Positions 43,597 through 53,049 of a DNA stretch of 64,000 nt are shown one piece after another. The position numbers and the translations under genes are program-made. The notes under the pieces were generated by a model. That model saw only the letters and a program-made list of their open reading frames with translations. It was not told the DNA's origin and searched no databases. The DNA comes from Methanomassiliicoccus sp. (GTDB lineage: Archaea > Thermoplasmatota > Thermoplasmata > Methanomassiliicoccales > Methanomassiliicoccaceae): the NCBI GenBank assembly GCA_033485155.1, contig JAWQJJ010000001.1:248001-312000 (forward strand). Reading direction: 5' to 3'. The first letter of the stretch is position 1. Every line of letters starts with the position of its first letter.

Positions 43597-44436
43597 TCAG
43601 TACCTCTTGCTCACGTGATCGAGCACGGAGCGGAATATGACCTGCCCGTCGCCGCGGTCGTCCGGCTTCCCGGCGGTGCGGGTCCAATCAGGGTGCTGGT
43701 ACCGGAACATCGCCCGCTCGGGGTGGGGCATGAGGCCCAGGACGTTGCCTTCGGGGTTGCATATGCCGGCCAGGTTGCTCACGGCGCCGTTGGGGCACCA
43801 TGGGTACTCGTCATAATCGCCTTCCGGGTTGACGTACCGGAACACCACCTGGTCGTTGTCCTCGAGGCGCTGAACGAACTCCTGTTCCTGATCCGCGGGG
43901 AACCTGAGGTTGCCCTCGGCATGGGCGCACGGGAACATGACAACCTCTCCGCGGGGCAATAGAGATGTGAACGCGCACCGACCGTGGTTCTCGTGCTTCA
44001 GGTAGCTGGGACGGCACTCGAAGCGGCCGGAGACGTTGGTGTATAGAGCAGCCTGCGGTTCCTCGCTCATGACCTCGTCGAAGGAAGGCAGGACGCCAAG
44101 CTCCACCAGGATCTGGAACCCGTTGCAGACGCCCAGCACCGGCCGGCCGGAGGAAATGAAGTTCTCCAGGTCCGCGGCCAAGTGGCTCTTGATGCGGGCA
44201 GCGAAAATCGCTCCGGCTCTCACGTAGTCCCCGGCGGAGAAGCCGCCCGGAAACATGAGGATGTGGTAGTCATCCAGTTCCCTCCGCAGCTCCGCCGGGC
44301 TCCGGCCGATGAGCTGCTTCAGGTGCACCTTCTCGGGCGAAGCCCCCAGGGTCTTGAAGGCCTCGTACGCCTCCTGCTCGCAGTTCGTCCCCTCTATCCG
44401 GAGGACGCAGACCTTGATCTCGTCGACCTTCATCAT
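43597..44436 (-). CDS. purQ: Phosphoribosylformylglycinamidine synthase, glutaminase subunit
   Basis: 279 residues, class I glutamine amidotransferase. Start VCVLRIEGTNCEQEAYEAF, oxyanion loop FPGGFSAGDYVRAG (about 62-75), nucleophile in VLGVCNGFQIL (Cys about residue 101) and catalytic His in FPCAHAEGNLRF (about 176) and the LMPHPERAMF region are all present. Supplies ammonia to PurL for the fourth step of purine synthesis. ATG 44436 lies one base after the purL stop; ATG 44433 has better spacing to GGGGTGAT. Confidence 0.95.
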   Translation of the reverse strand: MMKVDEIKVCVLRIEGTNCEQEAYEAFKTLGASPEKVHLKQLIGRSPAELRRELDDYHILMFPGGFSAGDYVRAGAIFAARIKSHLAADLENFISSGRPVLGVCNGFQILVELGVLPSFDEVMSEEPQAALYTNVSGRFECRPSYLKHENHGRCAFTSLLPRGEVVMFPCAHAEGNLRFPADQEQEFVQRLEDNDQVVFRYVNPEGDYDEYPWCPNGAVSNLAGICNPEGNVLGLMPHPERAMFRYQHPDWTRTAGKPDDRGDGQVIFRSVLDHVSKRY

Positions 44437-44437
44437 A

Positions 44438-46762
44438 TCACCCCAGCAGTCTCCAAAGGGGTTCGGACCACGCCTTCCGCATAGCCGGGACCTTGACGTC
44501 CACGATCGAGCGGCGACCGTCGCGGATGGTCATCCGTCCCCTGCCGACCATGCCGATCGGAGTAGCCAGCTCCCCGGCCAAGGACTCGAACTCCCCGCGT
44601 CTCTGGTCATCGACCTCCACCACGAAGCGGGAACTGGTCTCCGAGAACAGCTTGACCTCGGCGGGCAGGTCATCCATGGCCGAGAGGTCCCCTTCGAAGC
44701 CTAGATCGCCGCCTAAGCACATTTCGGCCAGAGTGACGACCAGGCCGCCGTCGGAGCAGTCATGGCAGCTGCGGACCAGACTCTTGGCCATGGCGCCGAG
44801 GAGCATTTCGGAGCGGGCGGACAGCGCCGCGCTGTCGACCGCTGGTACCTGCCCCCCTCGCCCACTGTACCGGCGGTAGAGTGCCGAGGCCCCCATTTCC
44901 TCTCTGGTCTCGCCGACGATGTAGACGGGGTTGCGCTCGTTCTTGAAATCGGTGGTCACGCACTTGCGGATATCCTCCACGATACCGACCCCCAGAACGG
45001 TGGGCGTTGGCAATGTGGGTCCGTTGGCGGTCTCGTTATAGAATGAGACGTTGCCGGAGGGCACCGCCAGGTGCAGGTCCGTGGCCATCTCCCCGATGCC
45101 CCTGACCGCCTCCTTGAACTCGAAGAGGCGCTCCGGCTTCTCGGGGTTGCCGAAGTTGAGGCAATCGGTGAGGGCATGCGGTCGCCCCCCTACCGCCACG
45201 ATGTTACGGCAGGCCTCGTCCACCGAGTTGCGTCCACCGTTGAATGGATCTAGGGAAGTGAACCAGGGGTTGACCCCGACGGCTATGGCCAGACCACGGT
45301 ACGAGTCTGGCAGGGGCTTGAGGACGGTGGCATCGGCAGGTCCGCGGTGGCCCGGCTTGCCCTGCAACGGCTTTATGACCGTGGACGCCCGCACCTCGTG
45401 ATCGTACTGCGAGATCATCCAGTCCTTGCAGGCGATATTGGGGTCTGCCAGCGTCGAAAGGACCACCGAGTTCCATCCGTCCGGCAGCTGGGGGGCGCGA
45501 TGCTCCTCCCTGGCCCCGCCCGAGGTCGCGGTCGGCCGGCAGTACTCCGGCCCCTTGGTCAGGAACTCCAAGTCCAGGTCGAAGACCTGCTCGCCCTCGA
45601 ACAGCAGCTTGACCCGCTTCTCCTTCGCCACCTTGCCGATGACCGTGGCCGGCACGTCCCAAAGATCGAAGATCTCCAGGATTCTGGGGACGTTGGCCTC
45701 CGGGGCGGCGAGCATCATGCGCTCCTGCGACTCCGATACCCAGATCTCCCAGGGCGCCAGCCCCGCCTCCTTTAACGGCACCTTATCCAGCTGGACGACG
45801 GCCCCGCACCCGCCGGCCAGGGTGATCTCTCCGACCACGCAGGACAGTCCGCCGCCCCCGAGGTCCTTGATGCCGCTGACCAGGCCTTTCTCGTTGACCT
45901 CGAGGCAGGCGTGAATGGTCGGCTCCTTCGTGATGGGATCGCCGAGCTGCACTGCCCCCCGCGACTCGTCCTCCGACCTGGAGCTGAGCTCGGCGGAGGC
46001 GAAGGTCACTCCATGGATGCCGTCCCTGCCCGTGCGTCCGCCCACCAGGATAAGAACGTCCCCGGTACCGCGGACAGCATTATTGAGCAGCCGGTCCTTG
46101 CGCAGGAAGCCGATGCAGCCAACGTTCACAAGGCAGTTGCCGGTGTAGGACGGATCGAAGAACACTCCGCCGGCGATGGTGGGGATGCCGATGCGGTTTC
46201 CGTAGTCCCGAATGCCGGAGACCACCCCGCCCACGAGGTACTTTGGAAGCTTCACCCCAGCAGGCACCTCCCTGAGCTCCAGGGGACCGAAGAACAGCGG
46301 GTCCACCAGAGCGATGGGCTGCGCGCCCATGGCCAGGACATCGCGTACGATGCCGCCGATACCAGTTGCCGCTCCGCCATAGGGTTCGATGGCCGAAGGA
46401 TGGTTGTGGCTCTCGATCCTCAGCGCGTACGCATGCTCGTCGTCGAAGGACATCACACCGGCATCGCCCTTGGACAGGACATCAGGATGCTTGAGGCCGA
46501 AGATATGCTCCCGGAGGAAGCACTTGGAGGACTTGTAGCAGCAGTGCTCGCTCCACGCCTGGGCAATGGACTGCAGCTCAACATCAGTGGGTAGGCGCTT
46601 CTCCTTCGAGAAGTAGGTCTTGACCGCCTCCAGCTCCTCCAGACTGAGGTTAAGTCCCATGGTCTTGGACATCTCCTTCAGCTGGTCGGGGGACGCGGAG
46701 AACAGGTCGACATCGTACAGGGGGAAGGGCACCGGCCGCTTCCGGGTGAGCTCTGTGGACAT
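44438..46762 (-). CDS. purL: Phosphoribosylformylglycinamidine synthase, large subunit
   Basis: 774 residues of the short PurL class, which needs separate PurQ and PurS. The family's WSEHCCYKSSK (about 49-59) with the catalytic His, the GGAATGIGGIVRDVLAMGAQPIAL stretch, NRIGIPTIAGGVFFD, and the second-domain mirror ALTDCLNFGNPEKPE are in place. Converts FGAR to FGAM using ATP and ammonia from PurQ. ATG 46762 with AGGGAGAG region upstream is supported by a family-typical start; the frame continues 22 codons upstream into purS. Confidence 0.96.
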   Translation of the reverse strand: MSTELTRKRPVPFPLYDVDLFSASPDQLKEMSKTMGLNLSLEELEAVKTYFSKEKRLPTDVELQSIAQAWSEHCCYKSSKCFLREHIFGLKHPDVLSKGDAGVMSFDDEHAYALRIESHNHPSAIEPYGGAATGIGGIVRDVLAMGAQPIALVDPLFFGPLELREVPAGVKLPKYLVGGVVSGIRDYGNRIGIPTIAGGVFFDPSYTGNCLVNVGCIGFLRKDRLLNNAVRGTGDVLILVGGRTGRDGIHGVTFASAELSSRSEDESRGAVQLGDPITKEPTIHACLEVNEKGLVSGIKDLGGGGLSCVVGEITLAGGCGAVVQLDKVPLKEAGLAPWEIWVSESQERMMLAAPEANVPRILEIFDLWDVPATVIGKVAKEKRVKLLFEGEQVFDLDLEFLTKGPEYCRPTATSGGAREEHRAPQLPDGWNSVVLSTLADPNIACKDWMISQYDHEVRASTVIKPLQGKPGHRGPADATVLKPLPDSYRGLAIAVGVNPWFTSLDPFNGGRNSVDEACRNIVAVGGRPHALTDCLNFGNPEKPERLFEFKEAVRGIGEMATDLHLAVPSGNVSFYNETANGPTLPTPTVLGVGIVEDIRKCVTTDFKNERNPVYIVGETREEMGASALYRRYSGRGGQVPAVDSAALSARSEMLLGAMAKSLVRSCHDCSDGGLVVTLAEMCLGGDLGFEGDLSAMDDLPAEVKLFSETSSRFVVEVDDQRRGEFESLAGELATPIGMVGRGRMTIRDGRRSIVDVKVPAMRKAWSEPLWRLLG

Positions 46763-46770
46763 GCTCTCCC

Positions 46771-47019
46771 TCACTTCAGTTCGATGCTGTACGTCTGAAT
46801 GACGGGATTGGCCAAGAGCTTGCGGCACATCTCGTCGCAGGCCGCACGGGCCTCGTCGGCGCCCATCTTCAGCTCCATCTCGAAGACCTTGATCGTCTTG
46901 ACGCTCTCCACACCCTTGAAGCCAAGAAGTTCCAAGGCCTTCCTGGTGTTCTCGCCCTCGGGGTCGGCGACCCCGTGCTTAAGCCCAATGCGGATCTCGG
47001 CCTTCACCACGGTCAGCAC
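46771..47019 (-). CDS. purS: Phosphoribosylformylglycinamidine synthase, small subunit
   Basis: 82 residues. EIRIGLKHGVADPEGENTRKALELLGFKGVESVKTIKVFEMEL is the PurS signature. Bridges PurQ and PurL in the complex. 8 bases before purL, so purS-purL-purQ is one operon on the minus strand in the order of step assembly. The promoter must be within 47020-47120. Confidence 0.94.
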   Translation of the reverse strand: MLTVVKAEIRIGLKHGVADPEGENTRKALELLGFKGVESVKTIKVFEMELKMGADEARAACDEMCRKLLANPVIQTYSIELK

Positions 47020-47121
47020 CGCTTCTGAAATGACCTCGCATACTTAACAGTTTATCCGGCGGGCCCAGCAAGCTATTACGTGAGGCCGTTTCAGTTCCCC
47101 AGGGCGACAGGATCGGTGAAC

Positions 47122-47772
47122 TCACGGCAGGATGCCATACATCGGTATGGCCTGGGCGATGCCCCGCAGAACGAAATTGATGGCCACCGCTGCAAGCAGC
47201 AGGCCCATGATGCGGGAGAAGGCCATCGCCCCGGATTTGCCCATGAGGTTGAAGATGCGCTCCGAGTGCACCAGCGTCTCGTAGGAGATGATGACCGTGA
47301 GGATAACTGCCCCGGCGATGGCCGCCAGACGCACCACCGCATCCGCCGTGATGGTGGCATCGGAAACCAGGATCATGACCGTGGTAATGGCACCGGGGCC
47401 GGCGAACATCGGGATGCCTAGGGGCACGATCCCCACCGAGTCCTTCTGCATGGCCTCCTCCCGCTCCTCCTCGGTGATCTTGGTCTTGGACTTCTGGCCC
47501 TGCAACATGGAGAAGGCTATGCTGAACAGCAGGATGCCGCCGGCGATTCGGAACGACGGTATAGTTATGCCGTAGATGCTGAAGATCCATTGCCCGAACA
47601 GAGCGAAGGTGAACAGAACGGCCGCCGTCACGATGCAGGTCTTCGCCGCCACCCTCTTCTTGTCCTCGGGAGTGTATCCTTCGGTCACGGCAAAAAAGAA
47701 CGGGATGTTGCCCACGGGGTTGACGATGGCGAACACCGTGGCAAAGGCCGACACCGCGAACTCCAGGTCCAC
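47122..47772 (-). CDS. MarC-family membrane protein
   Basis: About 216 residues, six membrane helices. Family motifs FAIVNPVGNIPFFFAVTEGYTPEDKKRVA near the start, SFRIAGGILLFSIAFSML and IVPLGIPMFAGPGAITTVMIL in the middle. Role in the cell not known; early claims of a link to multiple antibiotic resistance were withdrawn for the E. coli protein. I propose GTG 47772 as the start because it matches the family start and lies about 25 bases after a TATA-like TTAAATAT (47801-47793), giving a leaderless message; the frame continues to 47820. Confidence 0.82.
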   Translation of the reverse strand: MDLEFAVSAFATVFAIVNPVGNIPFFFAVTEGYTPEDKKRVAAKTCIVTAAVLFTFALFGQWIFSIYGITIPSFRIAGGILLFSIAFSMLQGQKSKTKITEEEREEAMQKDSVGIVPLGIPMFAGPGAITTVMILVSDATITADAVVRLAAIAGAVILTVIISYETLVHSERIFNLMGKSGAMAFSRIMGLLLAAVAINFVLRGIAQAIPMYGILP

Positions 47773-47816
47773 GAGCGGCCGAGCGGCCTGAGGATATTTA
47801 ATCCCTTGCGGCCATT

Positions 47817-48581
47817 TCACGACCTAGCCGGTCTCCGCCCGAAGACCAGGTACCCGGTGTGGGCGAGGTTCTCGTACGACGGGCGCACCCCTCCGGGATG
47901 GACCTCGATCGACCGCTGGATGTTTTCGAATGCCCGGACCTCAAGATACCCGCGGTCGCGGAGGCCGTTGACCACCCCCTCGACCTGGTTGGTGTTGGGA
48001 ACGAACCCGGCGAAGCGGCCACCGGGACGGAGGAAGCGGTCGACGTTGTCCAATGCTAGCCAGGGGTCCGGCATGTCCAGGGCCACGGCGTCCACGGTCG
48101 CGTCCAGCTCGACGGTCTTGACGTCCCCCACCCGGAGCTCCCAGTATGGCGCCAGCCCTGCCCGCTCCACGTTCCTCCTGGCCCGCTGCGCGAAGTCGTC
48201 GCGCACCTCTACCGAGATGACCCTGCCGGAAGGCATCACGGCATTGAGCAAGGCCATGGTAAGGCCGGCGGACCCTACTCCGGCCTCCAGGACAGTCTCC
48301 CCGGCCCTCAGGCCAAGCTGGAAGACGATGGTAGCGGCGTCCTTAGGGGTGATGATCTGCGGTCCGCGCTCCAGCGATTCCATCAACTGGACCACCGTTG
48401 CCCGAAACGCCCGGAAGTCCTTGCCCGCCAGTCTCACCAGCGAACCGTCCTCCTGGCCGACGATCTTGTTGCCGTCCACGACCCCCAGGCCTTGGACCCT
48501 GACCATGTCCTTCTGAAGCTGAAGCCAGTAGCGGCGGTCACTGTTGTCGAGCAGGTATACGAGGTCGCCCTCCGAGAGCAT
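47817..48581 (-). CDS. trmI: tRNA (adenine-N1)-methyltransferase TrmI
   Basis: 254 residues from ATG 48581, matching the usual archaeal length. SAM-binding motif VLEAGVGSAGLTMALL (about 98-113), acidic motif ISVEVRDDFAQRARRN (about 126-141), and DAVALDMPDPWLALDN (DxPxP region about 165-180). The N-terminal small domain begins LSEGDLVYLLD. Methylates A57/A58 in the tRNA T-loop as a tetramer. The frame remains open to 48686 without similarity. Promoter region upstream has no clear TATA box. Confidence 0.92.
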   Translation of the reverse strand: MLSEGDLVYLLDNSDRRYWLQLQKDMVRVQGLGVVDGNKIVGQEDGSLVRLAGKDFRAFRATVVQLMESLERGPQIITPKDAATIVFQLGLRAGETVLEAGVGSAGLTMALLNAVMPSGRVISVEVRDDFAQRARRNVERAGLAPYWELRVGDVKTVELDATVDAVALDMPDPWLALDNVDRFLRPGGRFAGFVPNTNQVEGVVNGLRDRGYLEVRAFENIQRSIEVHPGGVRPSYENLAHTGYLVFGRRPARS

Positions 48582-49020
48582 GACGCTGCAATGATGGAAG
48601 TGGGCTAAAGGTTTGCCGTCGGCGCCGCCGTCAAAGGCCGGTCGCTTTGCTTGCATCATTCGAGCGGGATCAAACACCGTTTTCATCGTATGCTCGAGGC
48701 CTGAGCATACAGACCCAGTGGCACTATTGCTACTAAGGCATGGCCGACGGGCATCGTTCCTACCCTACGGCGTAGGAAAGTCAAATCCTCTGCATCGACC
48801 CGGGCGGTCAACCCTCGCTCAACGACCTAGCTGTCACCGCCTGTTCCTAACCCTCTGTAAATATCTCGATAGTCCTCCTATATCGAGGCTGCATGACTGG
48901 TCATGCGAGCGAATGTTGTGATATCAGTGGGATTCGATCCATCGGCCGCCGCTAGTACGGACATAGCTTCAAATTCAAAGCGCGGTCAAGGAGCAACTCT
49001 AAGCAGCGAGGTGGGTCAAT
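48582..49020. other. 439-base intergenic stretch
   Basis: Separates divergent genes. CCTAC/GTAGG at about 48758-48776 can form a small hairpin. AT-rich GTAAATATCTCGATAG around 48857 is a possible promoter for the sugar porter gene, whose ribosome-binding sequence GAGGTGGGTC is just before ATG 49021. No gene seen. Confidence 0.45.
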
Positions 49021-50454
49021 ATGGACTCGAAAGGGAGGAAAGAGCCACGCTCGAGATACCCGATGATCGTGTTCGTGGCCGCCGCGGTCGCCGCCGTTGG
49101 CGGGATCCTGTTTGGCTATGATACCGGGGTGATCTCCGGGGCAATCCTCTTCATCGTCAAAGATTTTGATCTGTCCTCATCACAGGAATCGGTGGCCGTG
49201 TCCATAGTCCTGGTTGGCGCGATCATTGGCGCCGCTTCCGGCGGCTACATGGCCGATCACCTGGGGCGCCGGAGGTCCATCATCCTCGCATCCCTCATGT
49301 TTCTCCTGGGAACCATCATTGTGGTGGCGTCCCAGGGTCTCGACCCGTTCCTGGTGGGGAGGCTGTTCATCGGGGCGGCCATCGGCATCGCCTCGTTCAT
49401 CTGTCCGATGTACATATCGGAGGTCTCGCCAAAGGGTATCCGGGGATCGATGGTCTCCCTCAACCAGCTCATGGTAACTGTGGGCATCCTACTGGCGTAC
49501 TTCGTTTCCCTCTTTTTTGCATCCTCCTCCGATTGGCAGGCAATGTTCCTGGTGGGAATGGTCCCGGCAGCCGTCCTCCTCGTAGGCATCTTCGTTATGC
49601 CGAACAGCCCACGCTGGCTTGTTCTCAAGAGCCGGCACGATGATGCCGTTAAGGTCATCAAGCGCTTTCATAGTCCCCAGGACCCCGACTCGGAGATAAC
49701 CGACACCATCAACGAGATGGAGGCGGCGGTCAGGAAGGAAAGAGGGGCTAAGATCAAGGACCTATTCACCGATAAGTTGAGGCTGGCGACCATGATCGGC
49801 GTCGGCCTCGCCATTTTGCAGCAAGCGACAGGCATCAATACCGTCATCTACTATGCGCCGACCATCTTCCAGCTTGCTGGTTTCCAGGGAGCCAGCGCGT
49901 CTATTTCCGCGAGCATATGGGTGGGGGTCACGAACGTGGCATTGACGGTCGTATCCATCTTTCTGGTCGATCGCATAGGGCGAAGGCCGCTGCTGCTCAT
50001 CAGCCTTACAGGGATGGTCATCGCGCTTCTGGGACTGGGCATCTCTTTCCAAATGATATCCGGGGGCGGAGATGTAGGGACGATAACCGTCGCCCTGCTG
50101 ATGCTCTATGTCGCTTCCTTCGCGATAGGCCTGGGCCCGGTGTTCTGGCTCCTCATCTCAGAGATTTATCCATTAAGGGCGAGGGGACAGGCTATGAGCC
50201 TGGCTACGGTGGCGAACTGGATGGCAAACTTCGTCATCTCATTGACCTTCCTGGGCCTGATCGACCTCCTGACTACCGGGGGCGTCTTCCTGCTATACGC
50301 GATCATAGGCATACTGGCCTTCGTGTTCATATGGAAGTTGGTCCCCGAGACCAAAGGTCTGTCTTTAGAGGAGATAGAGAAGAAGATAGAGGCTCACGAA
50401 CACCATGTTCCCAAGGAGGCGCTCCATCCTAAGCGGATCGAAGGAGGCAAGTGA
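49021..50454 (+). CDS. Sugar porter (MFS, SP family)
   Basis: 477 residues with 12 predicted membrane helices. Sugar-porter hallmarks are GGILFGYDTGVISGA (about 22-36), ADHLGRRRSI (about 78-87), QQATGINTVIYYAPTIF (about 265-281), the second-half RIGRRPLLLI, and PETKGLSLEEIEK at the end of helix 12. Imports sugars with protons or cations. The C-terminus is charged and cytoplasmic. The GH15 gene follows after 42 bases on the same strand, so the pair probably takes up and cleaves one sugar. Confidence 0.93.
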   Translation: MDSKGRKEPRSRYPMIVFVAAAVAAVGGILFGYDTGVISGAILFIVKDFDLSSSQESVAVSIVLVGAIIGAASGGYMADHLGRRRSIILASLMFLLGTIIVVASQGLDPFLVGRLFIGAAIGIASFICPMYISEVSPKGIRGSMVSLNQLMVTVGILLAYFVSLFFASSSDWQAMFLVGMVPAAVLLVGIFVMPNSPRWLVLKSRHDDAVKVIKRFHSPQDPDSEITDTINEMEAAVRKERGAKIKDLFTDKLRLATMIGVGLAILQQATGINTVIYYAPTIFQLAGFQGASASISASIWVGVTNVALTVVSIFLVDRIGRRPLLLISLTGMVIALLGLGISFQMISGGGDVGTITVALLMLYVASFAIGLGPVFWLLISEIYPLRARGQAMSLATVANWMANFVISLTFLGLIDLLTTGGVFLLYAIIGILAFVFIWKLVPETKGLSLEEIEKKIEAHEHHVPKEALHPKRIEGGK

Positions 50455-50496
50455 GGCGCAATTGCATGGTCAGGGTCCAACGGTCGAGGGAAGGAA

Positions 50497-52359
50497 GTGA
50501 GTGATCGCACAGGATATGAGCCGATAGCAGATTACGGTCTGATCGGGAATAGGTACTCCGCTGCCCTCATCAACAGTAAAGGTTCCATCGACTGGCTATG
50601 CATGCCGAGATTCGATTCTCCCTCTGTCTTCGCGAGGATGCTCGACCCTGAGAAAGGAGGTTTCTGGAGCATCTCGCCGATAGGGCAGTTCGAGAGCTCC
50701 CATAGATATATCGAAGACACCAATGTCCTGGAGACCACCTTCATAACGGCGGATGGAAAGGCGGTCATGATGGACTTTGGGGAGATCGATACCGGGCTTA
50801 GCGCAATGCATTTCTCGGTCCCCGGGCGATATATCCGCATACTGAAGGGACTCACCGGGACGGTTCGGTTCAGGAACGAATGCGCCCCCAGGCTAGAGTA
50901 CGCCACCAAGATGCCTCGGTTCCGAGTGGATAGGAGAAATGCGGACTTTGATATCTTTCGCCTTACGGGGCCTGGCAGCTGGAAGGCGGATAACGAAGAT
51001 GGGATGCTGACCTATGATCTTGACCTGAAGGGAGGTGAGAGCATCCCCTTCACCTTGCAGATACGGGGCGAGCCTCAACCTGAACGAGGCTCCCCGGACG
51101 AAGCTCTCCGCACAACATCCCATTTCTGGGAGGTCGCGAGCCAAAATTGCTTTTACCAGGGACCATATCGCAACATGGTGGTCAGGAGCGTGCTGACTTT
51201 GGCTCTTCTCTTCTATTCTCCCACCGGCGCTCTGGTCGCCGCGCCCACCACCTCTTTGCCCGAGGAGATGGGCGGGGAGAGGAACTGGGACTACCGCTAT
51301 TCATGGCTTCGGGACTCCTCTTACTCTCTATACTCGCTCCTGTCCGTCGGATATGGATGGGGGTCTCATGTGATACCTGCGCACCGATGGATGCAGAACG
51401 TCATCTCCAGTTCCGGCAAGAACATCAAAATACTGTATCCGATCACGCCCGGCGGGTCCACGGAAGAGATGGAGCTGGGACATCTTCGGGGCTATCGTGA
51501 CTCCCGGCCGGTGAGGATCGGTAACGGCGCCGTCGACCAGGTCCAGCTCGATGTCTTCGGGGAGCTGGCGCTGACCCAACGTCTGGCATCAGAGTCAGGC
51601 AAGTACAACATCGTTCCAGGCTGGTACTATACGCGGAGTTTGGCCGACTGGATTGCGGATAACTGGAGGGAGCCGGATGCAGGGCTATGGGAGAGCCGTG
51701 GCGGGGTCAAGCATTTCGTCTACGGGAAGGCGATGCTATGGGCCGCCCTGCAGGCAGCGGTGGAATCCGCAGGGAAGTGGGAGCTGGACGGCGATATCGA
51801 AAGGTGGCGAAGGGAGATGGACGAGTGCGGGAACGAGGTCCTTACGAAAGGATGGAGCGAGGATCTGGGAGCGTTCAAGCAGTCATACGAGGATGACGTT
51901 CTAGACGCCTCCAACCTACTGCTCTCGTTCATCGGGATCGTGGACGGCGAGGACCCGAGGATGATCGGGACGATAGACGCCACCCTTCGGCACCTGGTCA
52001 AGGACGGAATGTGCTATCGGTACGATACATCGAAGTTCGATGACGGGCTAAAGGGTAGCGAATCGTCGTTCGTTCTTTGCACCTTTTGGCTCGTGGAGGC
52101 ACTGACCAGGGCCGGAAGGATCGAAGAGGCCCGAGAAATATACGAAGGGATCTTGGCCAAGGCCAGCTCCCTCGGGCTCTTCGCGGAGGAGCTGGACTCG
52201 AAAACGGGGGAGCACATCGGCAACTTCCCTCAGGCCTTTTCCCAACTGGGAGTCATCGGAGGGGCCGTGGCCCTGGCCAAGTACGGAGGGATGGGCAACA
52301 TCGTCGAAAAGGTACCGCACCATCTTTCTGCAAAGAGGCACAACTCTCGATCCCATTAG
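50497..52359 (+). CDS. GH15-family glucoside hydrolase (trehalase/glucoamylase type)
   Basis: 620 residues. N-terminal beta domain (IADYGLIGNRYSAALINSKGSIDWLCMPRFDSPSVFARMLD, about 8-48), then the (alpha/alpha)6 catalytic domain with GGERNWDYRYSWLRDSSYSLYSLL (about 260-283), DRPLWESRGG-like segment DAGLWESRGGVKHFVYGKAMLW (about 385-405; general acid Glu in LWESRGG) and the C-terminal second Glu in LFAEELDSKTGEHIGNFPQAFSQ. Archaeal relatives cleave trehalose or short maltodextrins inside the cell; no signal peptide is seen here. GTG 50497 follows GGAAGGA. Downstream of a sugar porter. Confidence 0.9.
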   Translation: MSDRTGYEPIADYGLIGNRYSAALINSKGSIDWLCMPRFDSPSVFARMLDPEKGGFWSISPIGQFESSHRYIEDTNVLETTFITADGKAVMMDFGEIDTGLSAMHFSVPGRYIRILKGLTGTVRFRNECAPRLEYATKMPRFRVDRRNADFDIFRLTGPGSWKADNEDGMLTYDLDLKGGESIPFTLQIRGEPQPERGSPDEALRTTSHFWEVASQNCFYQGPYRNMVVRSVLTLALLFYSPTGALVAAPTTSLPEEMGGERNWDYRYSWLRDSSYSLYSLLSVGYGWGSHVIPAHRWMQNVISSSGKNIKILYPITPGGSTEEMELGHLRGYRDSRPVRIGNGAVDQVQLDVFGELALTQRLASESGKYNIVPGWYYTRSLADWIADNWREPDAGLWESRGGVKHFVYGKAMLWAALQAAVESAGKWELDGDIERWRREMDECGNEVLTKGWSEDLGAFKQSYEDDVLDASNLLLSFIGIVDGEDPRMIGTIDATLRHLVKDGMCYRYDTSKFDDGLKGSESSFVLCTFWLVEALTRAGRIEEAREIYEGILAKASSLGLFAEELDSKTGEHIGNFPQAFSQLGVIGGAVALAKYGGMGNIVEKVPHHLSAKRHNSRSH

Positions 52360-52795
52360 GCGGTGGAGAGAACAAAGATGATCTTGGGCGAGATGGATCG
52401 TCTCGCCGGGACGAGGTCGAAAGAGGGGCCATACTCCACTGCTCCGAGGAGGTAGGGCTCGGTCGGAGTGGCTCCTGTGCCGACTGGTACTCAGGTTTCA
52501 GGGGGTCCGCCATCCTCGAGGGTCCGATAGCTCTTGCATTCCGATCAAAGGAGAAGTCAACAGGACGATGAGGACCAAGACGCTCATAAAGGAGGGGATA
52601 TGGCGACATGAGGCTCGTCGTAGAGGAAGCCCGGCAAGACCTCTAGCAAGGGTCGGGAGGCCATTGCTTCGAACTTCAGAAGCCTCTCTCAATATCAAAG
52701 GAGCGCCTTTGCACGCTCGGTCTGGTCCCCCGAACCCTCGCCAGTGTAATCCGAGCTGGAAACCATTTTATAGAGTTAAACCGTTGGCCGCAACA
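52360..52795. other. 436-base stretch without a gene, with hairpin
   Basis: GGCGAGA (52387-52393) pairs with TCTCGCC (52401-52407) shortly after the GH15 stop, a possible terminator or mRNA end. The rest shows no convincing frame. TTTTATAG at about 52767-52774 is the TATA box of the next small gene. Confidence 0.45.
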
Positions 52796-53002
52796 ATGGC
52801 AGAGGTCGCCTTTCCTGAGAAAGCCCAGAAGGTTCTATCCATCCTCCTTATACTCGGAGGTCTGGTGATGTACGTCGGGTGGGGGATCGCTTACGGGAGC
52901 TGGAACTTCTTCGAGCCACGCTTCATTCCCGTGTACGCCATCGTCGTCGTCCTGTTGCTCTTCGGTGGCCTGGGGCTGCTCCTTCTGAAGCATAAACAGT
53001 GA
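52796..53002 (+). CDS. Small membrane protein of unknown function
   Basis: 68 residues, two predicted membrane helices (VLSILLILGGLVMYVGWGIAYG, about 13-34; FIPVYAIVVVLLLFGGLGLLLL, about 43-64) joined by a short loop with aromatic residues. ATG 52796 lies about 22 bases after TATA-like TTTTATAG, so the message is likely leaderless. The frame upstream of this ATG has no membrane-protein character. No family recognised. Confidence 0.65.
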   Translation: MAEVAFPEKAQKVLSILLILGGLVMYVGWGIAYGSWNFFEPRFIPVYAIVVVLLLFGGLGLLLLKHKQ

Positions 53003-53049
53003 GCGGGAACCGATAACTAGAGGGGCGCCCATTACGGGCCCTGATAATT

